From positions 1-64,000 of the forward strand of contig JAXLVK010000006.1 of NCBI GenBank assembly GCA_046329055.1: 64,000 nt of DNA, in the 5' to 3' direction. This document shows positions 19,279 through 27,344 of the stretch, piece by piece. This DNA comes from JADKCL01 sp046329055. Lineage in GTDB: Bacteria; Bacteroidota; Bacteroidia; J057; JADKCL01. The position numbers and the translations under genes are program-made. Each line of letters opens with the position of its first letter. Position 1 is the first letter of the stretch. Under the pieces are notes generated by a model. That model searched no databases, was not told the DNA's origin, and saw only the letters and a program-made list of their open reading frames with translations.

Positions 19279-19286
19279 TACTTTTG
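19279..19286 (+). promoter_or_regulatory. Bacteroidota-type -7 promoter box
   Basis: TACTTTTG matches the TAnnTTTG consensus of the primary Bacteroidota sigma factor and lies 31 bases before the macro-domain gene ATG. I see no good -33 TTTG element, so confidence is moderate. Confidence 0.5.
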
Positions 19287-19317
19287 CGTTCACATTCAAC
19301 TGAACGCATCACTGAAC

Positions 19318-19917
19318 ATGCACTACCTGCTCATCGACCAAAACCCAAGGATGATCGCGGCTTGGGAGGAATGCTTCGGCAAGAATGACCCCTCCGTGAA
19401 AGTCCTGGAAGGCGACCTCACCTCTGTGACCTGTGACGCCATCGTGAGTCCTGCGAATTCGTTTGGCTTCATGGATGGAGGCATCGACAATGCGATTTCG
19501 TTGCGTCTGGGTTGGAACCTGCAATTCGAACTGCAGCGGCGTATCCGGGAACTGCCTGAGGGCGAATTGCTTGTAGGCCGTGCGATGGTGATCGAGACAG
19601 GCGACGAGTGTATTCCCTACCTGATTGCAGCCCCCACGATGCGGGTCCCCATGAGTTTCAACATCCATACATCCGTGAATGCCTACCTCGCGATGAAGGC
19701 CGCCTTGATCGCCGCAAAAAGCCATGGCAGAATCGAAACCGTGGCGATTCCGGGTTTTTGCACCGGCATTGGCAGGATGATGCCCGAAATCGCCGCCGCG
19801 CAAATGCATCAAGCCTACTTGGAAATCGAGAAAGGAGAGAAGCCGCTCCACGAGAACTTCGCAGATGCGAGCAAGGCACATTGGCGGCTGAACCCGCAGG
19901 GGCGGATATTTGAATAA
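19318..19917 (+). CDS. Macro domain protein (ADP-ribose binding or hydrolysis)
   Basis: A protein of 199 residues, essentially one macro domain. It has the early Asp of the adenine site (EGDLTSVTCDAIVSPANS, residues 31-48) followed by the catalytic-loop region GFMDGGIDNAISLRLGW (residues 50-66). The second substrate loop is PGFCTGIGRMMPEIAA. Macro domains bind or hydrolyse ADP-ribose derivatives such as O-acetyl-ADP-ribose, ADP-ribose-1''-phosphate or ADP-ribosyl protein; which applies here cannot be told. It heads a three-gene unit: the next gene starts 20 bases after its stop, and the third overlaps the second. A promoter box lies just upstream. Confidence 0.85.
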   Translation: MHYLLIDQNPRMIAAWEECFGKNDPSVKVLEGDLTSVTCDAIVSPANSFGFMDGGIDNAISLRLGWNLQFELQRRIRELPEGELLVGRAMVIETGDECIPYLIAAPTMRVPMSFNIHTSVNAYLAMKAALIAAKSHGRIETVAIPGFCTGIGRMMPEIAAAQMHQAYLEIEKGEKPLHENFADASKAHWRLNPQGRIFE

Positions 19918-19937
19918 GGCCAATGGCAAAATGCGCG

Positions 19938-20285
19938 ATGAAAAAACTCTTCTTGGACGACTTGCGGACGGTGGACATGGTCTATGCCCCATCCCAACTA
20001 TCGGAATTCGATGTGGTGCGGACTTACAAGGACTTCGTCGATTATGTCCTCGCGAATGGCCTTCCGGAATTCATCAGCTTTGACAACGACCTCGGCTTGG
20101 ACGAGGATGGGGAGGTCGCACTCGATGGATACGCCTGCGCGAAATGGCTGGTCTATGAGTCTGGATTGGACCTGCGTAGGCTGCGCTACCATGTGCATTC
20201 GGCGAATCCCGTGGCAGCCGAGCAGATTCGAGGTTTGCTGGGGAATTACATCCGACATTTGCTAAAAGAGGAGGGCGAAGCATGA
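19938..20285 (+). CDS. Cyclic-phosphate-processing receiver-like protein (cREC-type)
   Basis: A protein of 115 residues. I prefer the ATG at 19938 (MKKLFLDDLR) over 19923, because the receiver-like fold begins directly with the strand and the DD pair at residues 7-8. Further acidic residues lie in FISFDNDLG (D49, D51), and the C-terminal strand is YHVHSANPVA (84-93). This layout matches the small receiver-derived family predicted, from gene neighbourhoods with macro domains and RNA-repair enzymes, to act on cyclic phosphates. The usual phospho-acceptor arrangement of response regulators is not evident. It lies between the macro gene and a lipoprotein gene that overlaps its stop. Biochemical role is inference. 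Confidence 0.7.
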   Translation: MKKLFLDDLRTVDMVYAPSQLSEFDVVRTYKDFVDYVLANGLPEFISFDNDLGLDEDGEVALDGYACAKWLVYESGLDLRRLRYHVHSANPVAAEQIRGLLGNYIRHLLKEEGEA

Positions 20286-20905
20286 GCTTCCGGTCAGTTC
20301 GGGGCAAAAGAAATGGACGAGCATTGGCATTCATGCTTGCACTAGTCAATGCTTGGATCCTCATTGGTTGCGGGAAAACCACAGAGGATTCAAATGCAAA
20401 TGGCCCTTCTGATTCCAAATCAATTCCCTCCATAGCTATCCATGGTGTCGACGGGAAAGGCCAAGTTCCAATCCATACTCAATTCGCTGATACCAACAGC
20501 AGGTTCGATGCCATCATCTTCGGCCAATTTTGTGGAGAATGCGTGGGAACCTGTTCAAAGATGTTCAAGTTTGAACCCAAAACTGGCAGGATGCATGCTG
20601 ATTATTGGGATAGCTTTTGGAAGCGGCACGAGGGCAATGGGATGAACTTTGAAATGGAAATCCGGGATCGTTCTCGATTTCTAAAGGCTCAAAAGATGGT
20701 GGACAGCATTCCTGAATATTTCATCACCACCGAACGATCCGGTATGTCATTTGGCTGTCCGGATTGCACTGACGAATGCGGTCTTTACCTCGAAACCCAA
20801 GTTAAGGGAATCTCCAAGGAGTTCTTCTTCGACTCAAGGATAGAACAAATTCCTCTTGAGCTTTATGGATTTGCCGACTTGTTGAGGCTGGCAATCGGAG
20901 CATAG
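20282..20905 (+). CDS. Cysteine-rich lipoprotein of unknown function
   Basis: A protein of 207 residues whose ATG overlaps the stop of the receiver-like gene (ATGA, 20282-20285), so it is translationally linked. The N-terminus is basic and then hydrophobic, with a lipobox ending at Cys30 (AWILIGC). The mature part has two Cys clusters (FCGECVGTC and CPDCTDEC) around IIFGQFCGE and EYFITTERSG. The spacing resembles a disulphide or metal-binding surface, not a known enzyme. Linkage of an envelope lipoprotein to two cytosolic nucleotide-related proteins is odd. No family recognised. Confidence 0.65.
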   Translation: MSFRSVRGKRNGRALAFMLALVNAWILIGCGKTTEDSNANGPSDSKSIPSIAIHGVDGKGQVPIHTQFADTNSRFDAIIFGQFCGECVGTCSKMFKFEPKTGRMHADYWDSFWKRHEGNGMNFEMEIRDRSRFLKAQKMVDSIPEYFITTERSGMSFGCPDCTDECGLYLETQVKGISKEFFFDSRIEQIPLELYGFADLLRLAIGA

Positions 20906-21063
20906 GTGAAGCGGATGCTTTTGCGAATGAAGGGAACCTATTAACGGCCCCCCTAGGAATTCCCCCAAGAAAGCCGTAGCTTAATTATCCCAACAGTCTG
21001 GAAAGGAATGCCGATTCCGACACGGGCTTCACGGAGAGAGATTTATCACCCAATGTTTACCCT

Positions 21064-22032
21064 ATGAAAGCTCTATTGTTGAGCGCACTGGCCTGTATCC
21101 TGGCCATTGCCTCCCAAGCACAAACCGCTGGTGTCAACGAGGCTTGCAGCGACAGCCGCCCCTGCGCGAGCGGGCTTTACTGCGTCAAGGTAAAGCCCAA
21201 CGAGATCACCCGCCTGAATACGTCTGCTGCGAATGCGATCAAGACAAGTTGCGAGGCTATACCGAAGAGAAGGAGAAATGCTGTGCGGCGGAATTGGTCT
21301 CCGGCATCGACAAGACGGGATTCGCGGAGGCAAAAGCCTCCGATGGCCGAGTGGAGGTCGTCGCGTTTGACAAGCTCATGGAAAACGTCAAAAAATGGCC
21401 GTGAAGCGCGCATGAGGCGGGAAGAGCTTGCTGGGACGGCGGAGACCCCGGTCACCTGCAGGCAATCAGTCAACTTCAAGACCAAAACAAGCAATCTCGC
21501 GGGCGACAAACGCGAGTGGATCGATGACAAGATGGTCTTCTATACCACCAAAAGCACCTATGAAAGCTCCCTGAGCAACTTCAAGTACAAGTGCCAATTG
21601 AGCCGCTCCGAGGACATGGAGGATGATATCGAGGACATGGAGGACGACTTCGAGGATGGCAAGGCGATTGACTGCGACGACTTGGAGGATTTCATCGATG
21701 AATGCGAAAAGTGCCAAGACGCTGCTGCCGACTTCCTGGACGATTGCTTCAATGACAACATCAGCAACATGCCCAAGGATTACTTTGACATGTTTGACAA
21801 GTCCAGTCTTGTGCAAAAGGGCCAAGGAATGATGGCCAAGGCCAAGAATGCATCTTGTGTGATTGAAGGCCTGGAAATCAATGCTGCACCACCACCTGCC
21901 GCGCAGACTGCGACCCACCCTGCGTCACCACAACCCGGTAGCTCCCTGTGGGCAAATGCGCCATTGACACCGCCGCCTGCCCATCCGGAAGGCGTCCGTT
22001 GCGCACCACGCCGCCGACGCTGTTCACGATGA
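21064..22032 (+). CDS. Secreted acidic, Cys-rich protein; internal segment out of frame
   Basis: The open frame has 322 codons, with a signal peptide (MKALLLSALACILAIASQAQ) and a Cys-rich start (ACSDSRPCASGLYCVK). Between about 21222 and 21400 this frame reads as unnatural Arg/Ser-rich sequence. Frame 3 there gives a natural continuation (EYVCCECDQDKLRGYTEEKE, then CCAAELVSGIDKTGFAEAKA). The original frame becomes sensible again with TPVTCRQSVNFKTKTSN and an acidic run (EDMEDDIEDMEDDFEDG). Two compensating indels are the likely cause. The last 155 bases overlap the convergent phosphatase gene antiparallel, so the true C-terminus is doubtful. No family recognised; probably an extracellular protein. 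Confidence 0.55.
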   Translation: MKALLLSALACILAIASQAQTAGVNEACSDSRPCASGLYCVKVKPNEITRLNTSAANAIKTSCEAIPKRRRNAVRRNWSPASTRRDSRRQKPPMAEWRSSRLTSSWKTSKNGREARMRREELAGTAETPVTCRQSVNFKTKTSNLAGDKREWIDDKMVFYTTKSTYESSLSNFKYKCQLSRSEDMEDDIEDMEDDFEDGKAIDCDDLEDFIDECEKCQDAAADFLDDCFNDNISNMPKDYFDMFDKSSLVQKGQGMMAKAKNASCVIEGLEINAAPPPAAQTATHPASPQPGSSLWANAPLTPPPAHPEGVRCAPRRRRCSR

Positions 22033-23653
22033 AGTAGTTCGCGGGCTTTCCGGCCTCATCGAGGCGGATGCGCAGCAGGTCGTCCGTCGGATTCGGGAAG
22101 ACCGAAAACTCCGGCCCGTCCACCTGCGTCGGCTGCACGCCAGTCCCCAGGCTAGAATGCAGCAACAACACGCTTCCCATCACCTCGCCCAGTTTGTCCA
22201 CCGCGCTGAGCCTGCAGGAGTCGCGACCCCAAATCTCCACCTTGCCGAAGCCATTTTCCAGGCTTGCGCCGTTGAGACCGTTGCCGCCGCCATTCCAGAG
22301 GCTGTCGGTGATCGAGGGCATGCCCAGAAGGCTCAAGGCTTGCATTTGCTGGCTCAGGCTACGGTCGGCCACGCTCAGGCCACTGGCGTTCAATTCGGGC
22401 AGGCCCGCATTGGTGCCATCGTCCACGACATTGTTGTGGCTTTGGCCGCTCAGAATGAAAATGTCCTTGAGGCCGAGACTGTCAATGAACCCAAGCAGGC
22501 GCTGGCTATCGTCCGGGAATCCGCTCCAGTTGTTGCTGAATGCGGTCGCGAGGCTGAAGCCACTGCCCACACCGGGTATGTTCAGGAGCTGAGAATTCAG
22601 CCCAAGGTCAATGTAGCGTTTTTCGCTCTGGTTGAAGACATTGCCGATGCAGATCACCTTCCAGTCCGCCGTGCTGTTTTGCAGGCCGTCGAGCAGCCAA
22701 TCCATCTGGATTTGACGGAGGACAGTATTGTCAGGCGTCGGGGCAAATGAATACAATGCCGACTGCGGATCACGGTGCAAGGTGCTGCTGAGGGGCGTCG
22801 CTGTGCTGCGCGTGTCCAGGAAGAAGACCTCGACATTGCCCAAGGTGAACTTGTGGAAGATGCCCTCGCTGGTATCCACAAGCCCATAATGCGGGAAAAA
22901 TTGCTGGTAACCTTGGATGCAATGTCGCCTCACAGAGTCCGGGACATAGGTCTCCACGATGCGGTGATAGGTCACGAAGAGGGCTGCACTGTCGATGATG
23001 TCCGTGTAATAGTTCCGCACCGAGCCACCTTCCGTGAAGTCGTCGTCGTCATAGACGTAGTCGATCGGCATGTTGTAGAGCATTTCCCGCATGTTGATCT
23101 CAGCGTAGCGGCGGCGCCAACTCTCCTCCACCATGGTCCAATCCTCGGGGTAGTTGCTCGGGAGTTGGTAGCTGGGATAGGTCCAATCGCCCAAATGCAA
23201 GAAAATGTCAGGGTTGTGCCGTGGGATTTCGAGGAAGACATCCATGTCCGCCGTCTCCTGGCACGAGCCTGCTGTGAGCACATAATGCCCGACCTGTCCT
23301 GCAGCGGGGAAGGTGCGGAAGCTGCCTTTCACCTGGTCCACCTGCCCGCCGAACTTGAACCGGATGTAGTAGCGGGTCGCTGGAGTGAGTCCTTGCAGCA
23401 GGAGGATCATGGTATTGTCCAGGTTGGGGCGGGTAGCCGAACTGACGGTCTGCACGCCTGTCGCAAACGTCGAATCCGTGCTGTATTCCAAGTCGTAAGG
23501 CATGGCAAAGGTGCTCCTGATGTACACACAGGCGCTATCCGGCCCCACCGCGCCGATGGCAGGACCATGGGTAATCCATTGAGCTGGAGTGATGAATGGA
23601 GCAAAAAACAGGGGCAGCAACGCCAATATCCGATTCCAACGCAGGTATTTCAT
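21878..23653 (-). CDS. PhoD-like metallophosphatase, secreted, with T9SS tail
   Basis: A protein of 591 residues. It has a signal peptide (to about residue 24, ITPAQ) and an N-terminal Fn3-like PhoD_N domain (25-115). The catalytic domain carries TAGSCQ (127-132), HLGDWTY (153-159), YDDDDF (201-206) and SGQSHNN (402-408). The family usually has an Asp in the last motif (SGDxH), so Gln here is a change to check, although the metal-binding His is present. A T9SS domain closes the protein (FSVFPNPTDDLLRIRL...LPTGSYRVVV). Likely an extracellular phosphodiesterase or alkaline phosphatase for phosphate scavenging; the substrate is inferred from the family. Single gene on the minus strand. Confidence 0.85.
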   Translation of the reverse strand: MKYLRWNRILALLPLFFAPFITPAQWITHGPAIGAVGPDSACVYIRSTFAMPYDLEYSTDSTFATGVQTVSSATRPNLDNTMILLLQGLTPATRYYIRFKFGGQVDQVKGSFRTFPAAGQVGHYVLTAGSCQETADMDVFLEIPRHNPDIFLHLGDWTYPSYQLPSNYPEDWTMVEESWRRRYAEINMREMLYNMPIDYVYDDDDFTEGGSVRNYYTDIIDSAALFVTYHRIVETYVPDSVRRHCIQGYQQFFPHYGLVDTSEGIFHKFTLGNVEVFFLDTRSTATPLSSTLHRDPQSALYSFAPTPDNTVLRQIQMDWLLDGLQNSTADWKVICIGNVFNQSEKRYIDLGLNSQLLNIPGVGSGFSLATAFSNNWSGFPDDSQRLLGFIDSLGLKDIFILSGQSHNNVVDDGTNAGLPELNASGLSVADRSLSQQMQALSLLGMPSITDSLWNGGGNGLNGASLENGFGKVEIWGRDSCRLSAVDKLGEVMGSVLLLHSSLGTGVQPTQVDGPEFSVFPNPTDDLLRIRLDEAGKPANYFIVNSVGGVVRNGRLPDGQAAVSMAHLPTGSYRVVVTQGGSQSARQVVVQH

Positions 23654-23736
23654 TTGAGTCTCAGGGGCCTTTTTCGGAAGTGAAGGTAATTAAAATCGAT
23701 CCCATTGTCTAACTTGCCCCGGATCCAACAGAATCA

Positions 23737-25491
23737 ATGAATACGCAGGAACTCGAATCGCGCTACGGCAAGGGCATCGCAGCACACAAGGCCGGACGCT
23801 TGACGGAGGCCGAGGCCATTTACAGCCAAATCCTCAAGCAAGTGCCCAATGCGGACGCTGTGCTCACCAACATGTCCGCGCTGCAGTACGCGAAGGGGAA
23901 TGTGGATCAGGGGTTGCGCTTTGCTGACAAAGCCCTCAAAGTCAATCCCATCAACCTGGATGCCATGATCAATCGCGCCACCTGCCTGCTGGCATTGGGG
24001 CAGGATCAGGAGGCTCGGGCGGCCTACGAGGAAATCGTGAAGGCCCACCCCAACAACGAGACAGGGCATTACAATCTGGCAAACCTTTATTACAAGGATG
24101 GCAGCATTGACCTCGCCGAGCAGGGATTCCGCAAGGCCATTTCCCTGAAGCCGGATTTCCATCAGGCGCTCTTCAACCTCGCCAACATCCTGGTGGAGCA
24201 ACAGAAGGGCGAGCAGGCCACGAGCTTCTTCGAGCGCGCATTGGCGGCCAATCCCACCCATGCTGGTGCGCATCACAATCTGGCCGCGACCCTTGCGGCG
24301 ATTGGAGATTGGGCGGCAGCCCTCCGGCAGATCGAATTGGGGTTGGAACTGGTGCCGAACTCGGCGTTGTTGCTGGTGCTCAAGGGCAGGCTGCTCGGTG
24401 ATCTCGGCGACCTGGATGCTGCATTGGATGCCACCAACAAGTCCCTGGCGATCGACCCAAGCCCAGCCAACCACTGGGTGCAAAAGGGCAACCTGCTCCG
24501 CGAGCTGATGGACCTGGAGGGTGCGAAGCTGGCATTTGAGCGGGCATTGCTGATCGAACCGACCAATGAAGGCGCGCTGCGCAACCTCAAGTCGGTGCAG
24601 GCACAGCAGGTGCCCGGCTGGCACTTCCCGATGCTGGCGGACACCGAGCGCAACCGTGCCTACGACCGTGTGCTGCGCAAGCATGTGCGAGAGGGCGACC
24701 GGGTGCTGGACATCGGGACGGGATCGGGGCTGCTGTCCATGATGGCGGCGAGGGCTGGTGCGACGGAGGTGATTGCCTGCGAGCGCGAGTCCAAGATCGC
24801 CGAGGTGGCGAGGACGATCATCGACAAGAATGGCTACAGCGACCGGATCAAGGTCTTCGACATGGACTCCCGACGCCTGCGGGTGGGGAAGGAAGTCCCG
24901 GACAGGGTGGACCTGATCGTTTCCGAGATCGTGGACGTGGCCTTGCTGGGAGAGGGGATGCTGCCGAGCATTCGCGCCGCCCTGCGCATGCTCGCGAAGC
25001 CGGATGCCCGGGTGATCCCCGCCAAGGCGCGGGTTTGGGTGCAGCTCTTGGATCTGCCCAATCAGCACGGCAACCTGCACCTCGGTGAAGTCGAAGGCTT
25101 CGACCTGAGCCTCTTCGAGCAGTTTCGCCAATACGGCGGTCGGCGCACATTGTACCTGTCCGGCGACTATGACCATGGCTGTAGCGAGGTGCAATTGTTG
25201 CGGGAGTTTGACTTCAGCAATCCAGGCATGGCCATCGCAGAGGAAAAGCCCGAGGTTTTTCAAATCCGATTCGAGCAAGTTGCCCTCCGACAAATCGAGG
25301 GGCTGCTGCTCTGGTTTGAACTGGAGCTGGATGAGGAAAATGTCCTCAGCAGCGGCCCCGGAGGAGAGTTTGAGCACTGGGGCCAAGCATTTTACCCCCT
25401 GAACCAAACGCCGTATCCAGGCGAAGCCGTCACGGTGGAATGCACAATGCATGACATGGGTTGGAGGTTCCAACTGAAACTGGAGAATTGA
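23737..25491 (+). CDS. TPR protein fused to a protein arginine methyltransferase (PRMT9/PRMT7-like)
   Basis: A protein of 584 residues. Residues 1-285 are about eight TPR repeats (LTEAEAIYSQILKQVPNAD and so on). From 293 a PRMT core begins: GWHFPMLADTERNRAYDRV (294-312), SAM motif I VLDIGTGSGLLS (323-334), the acidic motif-I/II residue in CERESK, the double-E loop SEIVDVALLGEG (396-407, E397 and E406) and an HW loop (EHWGQAFYP, 546-554). These are the diagnostic PRMT elements, and the TPR-plus-PRMT order is that of eukaryotic PRMT9. Expected reaction: transfer of methyl from SAM to arginine of protein partners, the TPRs choosing the partner. Monogenic on the plus strand, upstream of glnS. A generic 'L11 methyltransferase' label would miss the double-E and HW motifs. 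Confidence 0.8.
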   Translation: MNTQELESRYGKGIAAHKAGRLTEAEAIYSQILKQVPNADAVLTNMSALQYAKGNVDQGLRFADKALKVNPINLDAMINRATCLLALGQDQEARAAYEEIVKAHPNNETGHYNLANLYYKDGSIDLAEQGFRKAISLKPDFHQALFNLANILVEQQKGEQATSFFERALAANPTHAGAHHNLAATLAAIGDWAAALRQIELGLELVPNSALLLVLKGRLLGDLGDLDAALDATNKSLAIDPSPANHWVQKGNLLRELMDLEGAKLAFERALLIEPTNEGALRNLKSVQAQQVPGWHFPMLADTERNRAYDRVLRKHVREGDRVLDIGTGSGLLSMMAARAGATEVIACERESKIAEVARTIIDKNGYSDRIKVFDMDSRRLRVGKEVPDRVDLIVSEIVDVALLGEGMLPSIRAALRMLAKPDARVIPAKARVWVQLLDLPNQHGNLHLGEVEGFDLSLFEQFRQYGGRRTLYLSGDYDHGCSEVQLLREFDFSNPGMAIAEEKPEVFQIRFEQVALRQIEGLLLWFELELDEENVLSSGPGGEFEHWGQAFYPLNQTPYPGEAVTVECTMHDMGWRFQLKLEN

Positions 25492-25553
25492 AAATTGTGG
25501 GATTGGACCTCTCGGGCAGCCTAGAATCTCAATGCTCAAAACTCAATTCTCAA

Positions 25554-25561
25554 TAAATTTG
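25554..25561 (+). promoter_or_regulatory. Bacteroidota-type -7 promoter box of glnS
   Basis: TAAATTTG fits TAnnTTTG and lies 21 bases before the glnS ATG, which would give a very short leader. No clear -33 element. Confidence 0.5.
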
Positions 25562-25582
25562 TCCTCAAATTTTTTCTAGATC

Positions 25583-27262
25583 ATGAGTTCTAATTTGGAA
25601 AACAGCTCTCCTGGCAATTTCATCGAGGAGATCGTGCGGGAGGACCTGAAGAGTGGCAAGCACACTGCGATCCAGACCCGGTTCCCCCCAGAGCCGAATG
25701 GGTACCTGCACATTGGTCACGCAAAGGCAATCTGCCTGGACTTTGGCCTCGCGCAGCAGTTTGGCGGGAAATGCAACCTCCGCTTCGACGACACAAACCC
25801 CACCAAGGAAGAAACCCGTTATGTGGACGGGATCAAGGAAGACATCCAATGGCTTGGTTTCCAGTGGGATGCCGAATACTACGCCTCTGATTATTTCCCG
25901 CAGCTCTACGAATGGGCGGTGGAACTGATCAAGAAGGGCTTGGCCTATGTGGACGATACCCCGCAGGAGGAGATGAGCCGTCAGCGAGGCGTGCCCACCC
26001 GTCCCGGCGAGGAAAGCGTGCACCGCAACAGCAGCGTGGAGCGCAACCTTGACCTCTTCGAACGCATGAAAAACGGCGAATTCGACGAGGGCACCTACGT
26101 CCTGCGCGGCAAAGTGGACATGGCCTCCCCCAACATGCAAATGCGTGACCCGGTCCTCTACCGCATTCTCAAGAAGCACCACCACCGCACCGGCGACCAA
26201 TGGGTGATCTACCCGACCTATGACTATGCCCACGGGCAGAGCGACTCCATCGAGAAGGTGACGCACTCCATCTGTACGCTGGAATTTGAGGTGCACCGTC
26301 CGCTGTATGAGTGGTTCATTGACAAATTGGGCATTTTCCCCAGCCGTCAGATTGAGTTTTCTCGCCTGAACCTGAGCTATGTGGTGATGAGCAAGCGCAG
26401 GCTACTGCGACTGGTGACCGAAGGTTATGTCAGTGACTGGGATGATCCCCGGATGCCGACCATCTGTGGTTTGCGTCGCCGTGGCTATACTCCAGCCTCA
26501 CTCCGTAATCTCGCCGAGCGCGTAGGCGTCACCAAGGTGAAATCCGTCACCGACTACTCCCTGCTCGAATTCCTCATCCGCGAAGACCTGAACAAGATCG
26601 CGACCCGCGCCATGGCCGTCCTCGATCCGCTCAAGTTGGTCATCACCAACTGGGAGGAGGGCCGCAAGGAGCAAATGGAAATCGAAAACAATCCCGAAGA
26701 TCCCGCATCTGGCAATCGGATGGTGCCCTTCGGCAAGGAACTCTGGATCGAGCGCGACGACTTCGAGGAAAACCCACCCAAGGGCTACTTCCGTCTCGCG
26801 CCGGGTTTGGAAGTCCGCCTGAAAGGCGCCTACATCGTGCAATGCACCGACTTCGTGAAGGATGCCGATGGCAACGTGACCGAGGTGCATTGTACCTACG
26901 ACTCCAGCTCCCGGAGCGGTCAGGACACGAGCGGCAAGAAGGTCAAGGGCACCATCCACTGGGTGAGTGTCGCGGATGCCGTGGATGTGGAGGTGCGTCA
27001 GTACGACCGCCTCTTCAGTGTGGAGGATCCGGATGGAGAGAGTGCCGCACAGGACAAGGACTTCGTCGAATTCATCAACCCGAATTCGCTGGTGGTGATT
27101 CCGAATGCGAAGGCGGAACCCAGCTTGGGCCAAGCCAATCTCGGCGACCGCTTCCAATTCATGCGCAAGGGCTACTTCGTGGTCGATCCTGATAGCACCG
27201 ATTCCAAGAAGGTGTTCAACCTCACCGTGAACCTGCGCGACACTTGGGCCAAGTCCAAGTGA
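25583..27262 (+). CDS. glnS: Glutaminyl-tRNA synthetase
   Basis: A protein of 559 residues, typical of bacterial GlnRS. The class I signature HIGH is at 43-46 within FPPEPNGYLHIGHAKA, the GlnRS-specific FDDTNPTKE follows at about 68-76, and the KMSKS loop is present as VMSKR (268-272). The C-terminal anticodon-binding beta-barrels follow (IHWVSVADAVDVEVRQYDR). It charges tRNA-Gln with glutamine in the cytosol using ATP. The family-typical spacing and full length leave little doubt. A promoter box precedes it and a strong terminator follows, so it is transcribed alone. Confidence 0.97.
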   Translation: MSSNLENSSPGNFIEEIVREDLKSGKHTAIQTRFPPEPNGYLHIGHAKAICLDFGLAQQFGGKCNLRFDDTNPTKEETRYVDGIKEDIQWLGFQWDAEYYASDYFPQLYEWAVELIKKGLAYVDDTPQEEMSRQRGVPTRPGEESVHRNSSVERNLDLFERMKNGEFDEGTYVLRGKVDMASPNMQMRDPVLYRILKKHHHRTGDQWVIYPTYDYAHGQSDSIEKVTHSICTLEFEVHRPLYEWFIDKLGIFPSRQIEFSRLNLSYVVMSKRRLLRLVTEGYVSDWDDPRMPTICGLRRRGYTPASLRNLAERVGVTKVKSVTDYSLLEFLIREDLNKIATRAMAVLDPLKLVITNWEEGRKEQMEIENNPEDPASGNRMVPFGKELWIERDDFEENPPKGYFRLAPGLEVRLKGAYIVQCTDFVKDADGNVTEVHCTYDSSSRSGQDTSGKKVKGTIHWVSVADAVDVEVRQYDRLFSVEDPDGESAAQDKDFVEFINPNSLVVIPNAKAEPSLGQANLGDRFQFMRKGYFVVDPDSTDSKKVFNLTVNLRDTWAKSK

Positions 27263-27292
27263 TTGGCGACTAGGAACACTCTCTGTCGAAGG

Positions 27293-27330
27293 CAGCACTG
27301 CGAACCTTGAGGTGTTCGCGGTGCTGTTTT
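27293..27330 (+). terminator. Intrinsic terminator of glnS
   Basis: A 13-bp stem with one G-U pair joins 27293-27305 and 27314-27326, with an 8-base loop and then TTTT. It ends 15 bases before the next ATG, so it overlaps the region where the FKBP promoter should be. Confidence 0.7.
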
Positions 27331-27344
27331 CATTATATTGGGGT

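Noticed and set aside
23737..25491. Ribosomal protein L11 methyltransferase label for the TPR protein
   Set aside because: L11 enzymes lack the double-E loop and HW motif seen here; the PRMT reading explains more.
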